Notes under the pieces: generated by a model
The model's input: the letters and a program-made list of their open reading frames with translations, nothing else
What the model was told of the DNA's origin: nothing
Database searches by the model: none
Shown here: positions 1 through 5,642 of the stretch, piece after piece
Position numbering within the stretch: the first letter of the stretch is position 1
Layout: each line of letters opens with the position of its first letter
Assembly: GCA_017853455.1 (NCBI GenBank)
Contig: JAFMJM010000152.1
Span: 1 to 5,937 of the forward strand
From: Acidimicrobiia bacterium
GTDB lineage: Bacteria > Actinomycetota > Acidimicrobiia > IMCC26256 > PALSA-555
Direction of reading: 5' to 3'
DNA length: 5,937 bases
Position numbers and translations under genes: made by a program

Positions 1-1149
1 CTCTTCTTCGACGACGAGGCGATGGCCAACGAGGTCCACGAGCTCGAGGAGCGTCTCCGCGACCTCGTGCACGAGATGCGCGAGATCTGCGTGCTCGCAG
101 CGCGCGCGCCGCGTGAGGCCGAGCAGATGTCGAGCGTCCTGCACCTGGTGTCGGCGATCGAGCGGCTCGCGGTGGCTGCGCTCGACGTGACCCGGGTGGT
201 CACCCACCGCCTCGGCATCCCCGCCGACCTCGTCGCCGACCTCGCGACCGCCGAGGAGATCTCCCACCGCGTCCGGGTCCGTGACGGCTCGGCCCTCGCG
301 CAGCGTCGCCTGGCCGACGTCGAGCTGCCGATCGAGGTCGGCATGCGGGTCATGGCGATCCGGCGGGGCAAGGAGTGGCTCATCGACCCCGACGGCGACG
401 ACCTGTGCATGGCCGACGACGTCCTGATCCTGCGGGGCGCGCCGTCGGGCATCGCGGAGCTCCGGGCCCTGGCCGGCGCGCCCGAGTGGAGCGCACCGAC
501 GGTCGACCCCGACCCGACGATCACCGACCTCGACCGGGCGGTCGACACCCTCGTCGAGATGAAGAACATCTCGGAGGTCGCGGTGGGCCTGGCCTACTCG
601 TCGCTGCTGTTCAACGACCAGAGCCTCGCGGCCGAGGTGAGTCACCTCGAGGATCGCCTCGACGAGATGCGCGAGCGCCTCGAGATCTGGGTGCTGCGCA
701 GCGCGGCCGACGAGGTCGACCCGTCGCCGCTGCGGGGGCTGCTCCACCTCGGTGCGGCTGCCGAGGAGATCGGTGACGCCGCGCAGCAGATGGTGTGGCT
801 GGTCGAGGAGGGTGAGGAGATGCACCCGGTGGTGGCGATGGCGCTCGGCGAGGCCGACGAGGTCATCACCCGCATGCCGGTGGCCGCCGGGTCGCCGCTC
901 GACGGCGTGACGCTGCGCGACGCCCGGCTCGAGACCGAGACCGGCTTCTACCTGCTCGCCATCCGCCGGGCCGGTCGCTACCTCTACCGGCCGCGGGGCC
1001 CGGTGCGCATCGCCGGCGGCGACGAGCTGATCGGCAGTGGTCCCGACGAGGGCCAGGCCCTGCTCGCACAGTTGTGCGGGTACCACTTCACCGAGGACGA
1101 GGAGACCGGCGAGATCGAGTTGCGTCCCGTCGCCCCGTCGACCGACTGA
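1..1149 (+). CDS. PhoU-like/TrkA_C duplicated regulatory protein (5' end missing)
   Basis: Likely cytoplasmic regulator of a cation transporter or channel. The frame is open from base 1 and its first codons read LFFDDEA before the internal ATG at base 22. That stretch aligns with LLFNDQS in the second half of the protein, so the true start lies upstream and the ATG at 22 is internal. Counting from that ATG, the parts are: helical PhoU-like unit 1 (to about residue 75), TrkA_C (RCK_C) domain 1 (about 79-148, with LPIEVGMRVMAIRRGKEWL), PhoU-like unit 2 (about 167-282, with LVEMKNISEVAVGLAYSSLL), and TrkA_C domain 2 (about 283-350, with GFYLLAIRRAGRYLYRP). A short acidic tail ends at TGA 1147-1149. 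No TrkA_N Rossmann domain and no membrane segment is visible. Proteins with this architecture (COG3273 type) are known beside cation transporters. TrkA_C domains bind small ligands, c-di-AMP in some potassium proteins; a ligand here is inference. The ATPase gene starts 12 bases downstream, suggesting one transcript. Confidence 0.92.
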   Translation, partial: LFFDDEAMANEVHELEERLRDLVHEMREICVLAARAPREAEQMSSVLHLVSAIERLAVAALDVTRVVTHRLGIPADLVADLATAEEISHRVRVRDGSALAQRRLADVELPIEVGMRVMAIRRGKEWLIDPDGDDLCMADDVLILRGAPSGIAELRALAGAPEWSAPTVDPDPTITDLDRAVDTLVEMKNISEVAVGLAYSSLLFNDQSLAAEVSHLEDRLDEMRERLEIWVLRSAADEVDPSPLRGLLHLGAAAEEIGDAAQQMVWLVEEGEEMHPVVAMALGEADEVITRMPVAAGSPLDGVTLRDARLETETGFYLLAIRRAGRYLYRPRGPVRIAGGDELIGSGPDEGQALLAQLCGYHFTEDEETGEIELRPVAPSTD

Positions 1150-1161
1150 CGGGCGTCCGAC

Positions 1162-3615
1162 GTGCGCGCGGTGCGGTTCGGGACACCGCTCCCGGAGCAG
1201 ATCACGCCTCCCGAGGGGCTGAGCGCCGACACCGTCGCCGAGCGCATCGCCGCGGGTCTCGGCAACGACGCGGGCGAGCGGTCGAGTCGGACCTACGGCG
1301 AGATCGTCCGGGCCAACGTCTTCACCCGTTTCAACGCCATCCTCGGCACGATGATCGTGATCATCCTGGTGGTGGGGTCGCCGATCGACGCACTCTTCGC
1401 GTGGATCGTGATCGTGAACTCCCTGATCGGGATCGTCCAGGAGGTGCGGGCGAAGCGGACCCTCGACCGGTTGGCGGTGCTGGCGGCGCCGCACGCCCGG
1501 GTGGTGCGCGCGGGCGTCACGGTCGAGGTGGCGGTGGGCGACGTCGTGCTCGACGACCTGGTCGCCCTCACCGTCGGCGACCAGGTGCCCGCCGACGGCA
1601 TCGTGAGCGTGGTGCTCGGCCTCGAGGTCGACGAGTCACTCCTGACCGGCGAGTCCGATCCGATCGACAAGCGGACCGGTGACGAGGTGCTGTCGGGCAG
1701 CTTCGTGGTGGCCGGATCGGGCACCTTCCAGGCGACCCGGGTGGGGGCCGACGCCTACGCCCGCTCGTTGGCGGCCGAGGCCCGCCGGTTCACGGTGGCC
1801 CGATCGGAGATCACCGACTCGATCAACCGGCTGCTGCGCTACATCCAGTGGGCGCTGTTCCCCACGGCGCTGGTGCTCCTCGTGCGCCAGTTGGCCAAGG
1901 TCTCGGCGGCCAAGGCGCTGACCTCCCTGGTCGCCGCCGTCGTCGGCATGGTGCCCGAGGGGCTGGTGCTGCTGACCAGCCTCGCCTTCGGCATCGCGGC
2001 GGTGACGCTGGCGCGGCGGCGGGTGCTGGTCCAGGAGCTCCCGGCGGTCGAGGGCCTGGCCCGGGTCGACGTGGTGTGCCTCGACAAGACGGGCACGCTG
2101 ACCGAGGGGGAGATCGCCTTCGACCGGGCCGAGCCGCTCGACGGTGCGACGGCGGTGACGGCACTGGCCGCGCTCGGTGCCCTGGCCGACGACCCCGAGC
2201 GCAACGCCACGATGGCCGCGGTCGGCGAGGCGGTGGTCGCGCCGGCAGGCTGGGTGCGCACCGGGGCGGTGCCGTTCTCGTCGGCCCGCAAGTGGTCGGC
2301 GGCGGCGTTCGCCGACCGGGGGACCTGGGTGTTCGGCGCTCCCGAGATGGTGCTGCCCGACGATGCCGGCGCCCCGGCGCGCCGCCGGGCCGACGCATTG
2401 GCCGACGAGGGCCGGCGCGTGCTCCTGCTGGCGCACTCCGACGCTCCGCTCGGCGGCGGCGGCGACGACCGCGACCGTGACGACCGTGACGACCGTGACG
2501 ACGGCGAGCCGACGCTGCCGGCGGGGCTGGTGCCGGTGGCGCTCGTGGTGTTCGCCGAGCGGATCCGGCCCGACGCCGCCGAGACGCTCCGGTACTTCGC
2601 CTCGCAGGGGGTGGCCTGCAAGGTCATCTCCGGCGACAATCCGCGCACGGTCGCGGCGGTCGCCGCCGAGGTGGGGGTGCCGGACGCCGAGCGTGCCGTC
2701 GACGCCCGGGACCTGCCCGTCGACCCCGACGCGCTGGCCGACGTCGTTGAGGCGGGCACGGTGTTCGGGCGCGTGACCCCGCAGCAGAAGCGGGCGATGG
2801 TCACCGCACTCCAGGCCCGGGGCCACGTCGTGGCCATGACCGGCGACGGGGTCAACGACGCGCTCGCCCTGAAGGACGCCGACATCGGGGTCGCGATGGG
2901 GTCGGGTGCCGCGGCGACGCGGGCGGTGGCGCAGCTGGTGCTGCTCGACGGGCAGTTCGCCCGCATGCCGGGGGTCGTGGCCGAGGGTCGGCGCGTGATC
3001 GCCAACATCGAGCGCTCGGCGAACCTCTTCGTGACCAAGACGGTCTACGCCATCCTGATCGCGGTGTTCGTCGCGGCGGTCGGCTGGCACTACCCGTTCC
3101 TGCCGCGCCAGCTCACGATCGTGAGCACGTTCACCATCGGGATCCCGGGCTTCTTCCTGGCGATCGCGCCCAATCGACGTCGGTACGTGCCGGGGTTCCT
3201 CGAACGGGTGCTCCACTTCACGGTGCCGGCCGGACTGGTGGCGTCGTCGGCGGCGCTCACCGCCTACGCGGTGACGTACTACGGCGACGACGTGTCGTTG
3301 GTGCGGGCCCGCACCGCGGCGACGGTGGCGCTGGTGGCCGTCGGACTCTGGGTCCTGGTGTGCCTGGCCCGACCGGTCAACTGGTGGCGGGCACTGCTCG
3401 TGGGAGTCATGGCCGGGGCGGTCGTGCTGATCGTGCTGGTGCCGCCGCTGCGGGAGTTCTACGCGCTGGCCACGCTGTCGGGCCAGGTCCTGGTCGAGAC
3501 CGCGGTGGTCGCGCTGGCGGGCATGGTGGGCATCGAGGTCGTGTGGCAGGTGACCCGCCGGGGCATCGCCCGACGCCACCCGGAGTACGCCGCCGAGGTC
3601 GCCGCCGCCCGCTGA
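1162..3615 (+). CDS. ctpE: CtpE-like cation-transporting P-type ATPase
   Basis: Inner-membrane P-type ATPase, 817 aa, that moves a cation using ATP. Visible motifs: actuator-domain TGES (162-165); PEGL in transmembrane helix 4 (265-268); phosphorylation site DKTGT with Asp308; nucleotide-domain RKWS (376-379) and FGAPE (391-395); P-domain SGDNP (490-494) and TGDGVND (560-566). Hydrophobic helices lie at about 60-93 (two), 229-285 (two) and six after about 625. The EIVRANVFTR stretch near residue 50, the VQELPAVEGLARVDVVC run before the phosphorylated Asp and ARPVNWWRAL near the C-terminus match what I recall of mycobacterial CtpE, which is reported to import calcium in mycobacteria. Ca2+ is therefore the best substrate guess, though direction and ion are not provable here. 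No N-terminal heavy-metal-binding CxxC domain is seen. The start is GTG 1162, since a stop at 1147-1149 blocks any earlier in-frame start; GTG 1171 is an alternative. Neither has a good ribosome site, so translational coupling to the upstream gene is likely. An Asp/Arg-rich insertion sits at 431-450. Confidence 0.94.
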   Translation: MRAVRFGTPLPEQITPPEGLSADTVAERIAAGLGNDAGERSSRTYGEIVRANVFTRFNAILGTMIVIILVVGSPIDALFAWIVIVNSLIGIVQEVRAKRTLDRLAVLAAPHARVVRAGVTVEVAVGDVVLDDLVALTVGDQVPADGIVSVVLGLEVDESLLTGESDPIDKRTGDEVLSGSFVVAGSGTFQATRVGADAYARSLAAEARRFTVARSEITDSINRLLRYIQWALFPTALVLLVRQLAKVSAAKALTSLVAAVVGMVPEGLVLLTSLAFGIAAVTLARRRVLVQELPAVEGLARVDVVCLDKTGTLTEGEIAFDRAEPLDGATAVTALAALGALADDPERNATMAAVGEAVVAPAGWVRTGAVPFSSARKWSAAAFADRGTWVFGAPEMVLPDDAGAPARRRADALADEGRRVLLLAHSDAPLGGGGDDRDRDDRDDRDDGEPTLPAGLVPVALVVFAERIRPDAAETLRYFASQGVACKVISGDNPRTVAAVAAEVGVPDAERAVDARDLPVDPDALADVVEAGTVFGRVTPQQKRAMVTALQARGHVVAMTGDGVNDALALKDADIGVAMGSGAAATRAVAQLVLLDGQFARMPGVVAEGRRVIANIERSANLFVTKTVYAILIAVFVAAVGWHYPFLPRQLTIVSTFTIGIPGFFLAIAPNRRRYVPGFLERVLHFTVPAGLVASSAALTAYAVTYYGDDVSLVRARTAATVALVAVGLWVLVCLARPVNWWRALLVGVMAGAVVLIVLVPPLREFYALATLSGQVLVETAVVALAGMVGIEVVWQVTRRGIARRHPEYAAEVAAAR
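2473..2499 (+). repeat. Three perfect copies of a 9-bp in-frame tandem repeat
   Basis: The unit GACCGTGAC occurs three times without mismatch, with degenerate partial copies before (2464-2472) and after (2500-2502). Each unit encodes Asp-Arg-Asp. The run gives the ATPase a charged, probably disordered loop at residues 435-447, after four glycines, in the nucleotide-binding region just before the VPVALVVF strand that returns to the P domain. Because the unit is a multiple of three, copy-number changes would keep the reading frame. Confidence 0.9.
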
Positions 3616-3618
3616 GGC

Positions 3619-3639
3619 TCGGCGCCGGTCAGGCGCCGA
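3619..3639. terminator. Candidate bidirectional terminator hairpin between convergent genes
   Basis: Arms TCGGCGCC (3619-3626) and GGCGCCGA (3632-3639) are perfect reverse complements, giving an 8-bp stem around a 5-base loop, GGTCA. It begins 3 bases after the ATPase stop codon, and its loop contains the protease stop codon (3631-3629, - strand). There is no T-tract on either side, so it is not a textbook intrinsic terminator. Hairpins without U-tracts have been proposed to act as terminators in high-GC actinobacteria. Placement between two gene ends only 13 bases apart supports a shared termination role, which remains an inference. Confidence 0.55.
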
Positions 3640-4759
3640 CGGGGCTGCGGAGCTGGGCGAGCTCGATGACGCGGTCGAGGTCGCTCGGCGAGACGATGCC
3701 CACGAGCCGGTCGGCGTCGAACACCAGCAGTCGTCCGTCGCCGGCGGCCCGGCGCGACAGGGCGTCGAGCACGGCGTCGTCGGGAGCGGCCCGGGCCGCG
3801 GCGGCGATCGGGATCATGACGTCGCCGACGGTGCAGGCGGCCCGGGTGGTGGCGTCGAGCGAGCGGAGGCGACGGAGGGTGACAAGTCCGACGGGACGAC
3901 CGGTGCCGTCGACGACCGGGAAGGCCGAGCAGTGGTGGCGAGCCATGGTGTACCCGAGGAAGTGGGTGACGGTCTCGTCGTCGGTGACGGTCACGGGGTC
4001 GGGGGTCATCACGTCGCGGACCCGGATGCCGACCAGGGCCCCCTCGAGGAGGGCGTGGGTCGACTCGGCGGTCGCCGCGTTCACGAGGAACCAGCCGAGC
4101 AGCGCGAACCACAGGCCGCCCCAGGCACCGACCACGAACAGGGCGATGCCGCCGCCGATCATGACGGCACCGAGGGTGCGTCCGGCGGTGGTGGCGACCC
4201 GGGTCGCCCGGGCCCGGTCCCCGGTGCGTTCCCACACGATGGCGTGCAGGATCCGCCCGCCGTCGAGCGGTGCGGCCGGTGCGACGTTGAACGCGGCGAG
4301 GACGGCGTTGACGAGCCCGAGCCACGCGAACGCCGCCACCGCCACCTCGGGGGCCGCGACCGCGCCGAGGATGCCGGACAACCCGAGGAAGACGACGGTC
4401 GCCCCGACGCTGGCCGCCGGTCCGGCCGCGGCGATGACCAACTCGTCCCGGGGCCGGTCGGCCGACTTGTGGAGCTCGGCGACCCCGCCGAACAGCCAGA
4501 GCGTGATGCGTTCGACCGGCACGCCGCGCCGTTGGGCCACGACGGAGTGCGCGAGCTCGTGGGCGAGCAGCGAGGCGAAGAAGCAGCCGACGGCGAGCAC
4601 GGCGGCGATCCAGTACGACGTGGCCCGGTACCCGGGAGCGGCGGTGGGGAGGTACCCGTCGGCGAGTCCCCAGGCGAGGAGTGCCGCGATGGCGGCCACG
4701 CTCCAGTGTGCGCCGATCACGATTCCCCGGACGGTTCCGATCCGGATCGATCCGTGCAC
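3629..4759 (-). CDS. rip3: Rip3-like site-2 protease (M50) with two CBS domains
   Basis: Polytopic membrane zinc protease, 376 aa, expected to cut substrates inside the membrane. Zinc site: HELAH with His67, Glu68 and His71; the third ligand is Asp166 in PLDGG (164-168), preceded by Asn158 and Pro161 as in the family's NxxPxxPLDGG motif. LFGG (89-92) and the early AHWS (17-20) are also typical. Hydrophobic segments lie at about 12-32, 48-75, 108-133, 140-160 and 194-228. Two CBS domains follow, from about 245 to 303 (RVRDVMTPDPVTV at the first) and about 308-365 (VGDVMIP, then LVGIVSPSD); CBS pairs usually bind adenine nucleotides. All catalytic residues are present, so it should be active. 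This order matches mycobacterial Rip3 (Rv2625c) and SpoIVFB-CBS proteins; substrate unknown. Start: GTG 4759-4757 with GGAGG five bases upstream. The frame is open further upstream but the extra residues look non-coding. It is the last gene of the - strand group after VIT. Confidence 0.94.
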   Translation of the reverse strand: MHGSIRIGTVRGIVIGAHWSVAAIAALLAWGLADGYLPTAAPGYRATSYWIAAVLAVGCFFASLLAHELAHSVVAQRRGVPVERITLWLFGGVAELHKSADRPRDELVIAAAGPAASVGATVVFLGLSGILGAVAAPEVAVAAFAWLGLVNAVLAAFNVAPAAPLDGGRILHAIVWERTGDRARATRVATTAGRTLGAVMIGGGIALFVVGAWGGLWFALLGWFLVNAATAESTHALLEGALVGIRVRDVMTPDPVTVTDDETVTHFLGYTMARHHCSAFPVVDGTGRPVGLVTLRRLRSLDATTRAACTVGDVMIPIAAAARAAPDDAVLDALSRRAAGDGRLLVFDADRLVGIVSPSDLDRVIELAQLRSPVGA

Positions 4760-4764
4760 GTGGG

Positions 4765-4769
4765 CCTCC
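4765..4769 (-). promoter_or_regulatory. Shine-Dalgarno GGAGG that fixes the protease start
   Basis: On the - strand GGAGG is followed by five bases (CCCAC) and then GTG at 4759. This is the only well-spaced ribosome site near the start of the S2P homology, so it decides between this GTG and longer in-frame alternatives. A second GGAGGCCC copy lies 27 bases further upstream (4796-4789) but has no start codon at proper spacing. Confidence 0.75.
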
Positions 4770-4815
4770 GTCGTGGGCCCCGGGGTGGGGGCCTCCCGAC
4801 GATGATCGGCGCGGC

Positions 4816-4844
4816 GGGCCGTCGGGCCCAGGGCCCAACGGCCC
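4816..4844 (-). other. Strong stem-loop in the spacer between VIT and S2P genes
   Basis: In the 133-base spacer (4760-4892), 13-base arms at 4816-4828 and 4832-4844 flank a 3-base loop. They pair at 12 of 13 positions as Watson-Crick pairs. The odd position (4823 against 4837) is C/A on the + strand but G/U in RNA copied in the direction of these genes, so the stem is unbroken only in the - strand transcript. It starts 48 bases after the VIT stop and ends 46 bases before the S2P Shine-Dalgarno. There is no U-tract. It could be a partial terminator, an RNA-processing or stability element, or a leader structure. In such GC-rich sequence chance pairing must also be considered. I see no clear -35/-10 promoter in the rest of the spacer. 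Confidence 0.5.
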
Positions 4845-4892
4845 CATTCGGGGGTCGGCCGGCCCGGCGGTGCAGGGCGGTGCCGGCCAGCG

Positions 4893-5612
4893 TCAGACGG
4901 CGGAGCCGACCAGGGCGCCGATGCCGGCGGCCACGGCCATGGCGACGCCACTCCCGACGACCATCCGCAGGACGCCTCGGCCGACCGGGGAGCCGCCGAG
5001 GCGGGCGCCGGCGTAGCCGAGGACGGCCAGGGTGACGAGCGAGGCCGCCACCAGGGTGGCCATCCGGGCGCCCGTCGGTACGAGGAGCACCGCGACGAGC
5101 GGCACGATCGCCGCGCCGGCGAACGAGCCGGCCGACACCGCGGCGGCCTGGAGCGGTCGGGCCTTGTGGTGCTCGAGGATCCCGAGCTCGTCGCGGAGGT
5201 GGGCGCCGAGCGGGTCGTGCTCGGTGAGCGACTCCGCGACCTCGCGGGCGAGCGCCGGGGCCAGGCCCCGCTGGACGTAGATGTGGGTGAGTTCGTCGAG
5301 CTCGCGGTCGGGGATGGAGGCGAGCTCCGACCGCTCACGGGCGATGTCGGCTTCCTCGGTGTCGCGCTGGGAGCTCACGGAGGTGAACTCCCCGATGGCC
5401 ATCGACATCGATCCGGCGACCAGCCCGGCGACCCCGGCGACGATGAGGGCCGCCCGGTCGGCGTTGGACGCGGCGACGCCGAGCACCAGGCTCGCGACGG
5501 AGACCACGCCGTCGCCGGCGCCGAGCACGGCGGCGCGCAGCCAGCCGATGCGGTCGTAGCGGTGGCGTTCGTGGTGGGCGGTGTAGCTGATGCGGCGGGA
5601 GGGTGTCTTCAT
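4893..5612 (-). CDS. VIT1/CCC1-family Fe2+/Mn2+ transporter
   Basis: Inner-membrane transporter, 239 aa, of the family that moves ferrous iron and manganese by proton exchange, usually out of the cytoplasm. Evidence: the N-terminal HHERHRYDRIGWLRAAVLGAGDG stretch (13-35) leads into helix 1; helix 2 carries AGSMSMAIGEFTSVSSQRD (66-84), the family's Met- and Glu-containing signature. A cytoplasmic metal-binding helical section follows (about 81-150) with RDTEEAD (83-89), Glu93, Glu96 and HDPLGAHLRDELGI (132-145). Three more hydrophobic helices lie at about 155-178, 183-203 and 213-236, giving the usual five. Length is normal. The commonly seen GANDG motif reads GAGDG here (31-35), keeping Asp34 but losing Asn. 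The start is ATG 5612-5610, which fits family N-termini; a GGGG (5621-5618) five bases upstream is a weak ribosome site. It follows the SRPBCC-like gene by 30 bases and precedes the S2P gene, so a three-gene - strand unit is plausible. The ion preference cannot be read from sequence. Confidence 0.93.
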   Translation of the reverse strand: MKTPSRRISYTAHHERHRYDRIGWLRAAVLGAGDGVVSVASLVLGVAASNADRAALIVAGVAGLVAGSMSMAIGEFTSVSSQRDTEEADIARERSELASIPDRELDELTHIYVQRGLAPALAREVAESLTEHDPLGAHLRDELGILEHHKARPLQAAAVSAGSFAGAAIVPLVAVLLVPTGARMATLVAASLVTLAVLGYAGARLGGSPVGRGVLRMVVGSGVAMAVAAGIGALVGSAV

Positions 5613-5642
5613 GGGTGCCCCGGGGTCGGCGGTGCCACGATC

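Noticed and set aside
22..24. ATG at 22 as the start of the PhoU/TrkA_C gene
   Set aside because: The codons before it are in frame and homologous to the second repeat, so translation must begin upstream of the window.
1074..1682. 202-codon + strand frame bridging the first two genes
   Set aside because: It overlaps both well-supported genes out of frame and is almost entirely Arg/Gly/Asp/Ala.
1636..3579. 647-codon open frame on the - strand
   Set aside because: It lies antisense to the whole catalytic part of the P-type ATPase, and its composition (His/Arg/Gln-rich, no domain pattern) is that of a reverse frame kept open by high GC.
3360..4805. 481-codon open frame on the + strand
   Set aside because: It runs antisense to the S2P protease, whose zinc and CBS motifs are clear. 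The + strand product is low-complexity Ser/Thr/Arg/Ala without motifs.
3459..4847. 462-codon open frame on the - strand
   Set aside because: It overlaps the protease gene in another frame on the same strand and encodes an Arg/Gly/Pro-rich product, typical of a shifted frame in GC-rich DNA.
3932..5035. 367-codon open frame on the + strand
   Set aside because: It is antisense to both S2P and VIT, Gly/Asp/Arg-rich and without recognisable motifs.
4760..5338. Upstream extension of the protease frame to an ATG at 5338
   Set aside because: The extra residues are Ser/Arg/Pro-rich and overlap the VIT gene in the wrong frame. The GTG at 4759 has a good ribosome site and fits the family N-terminus.
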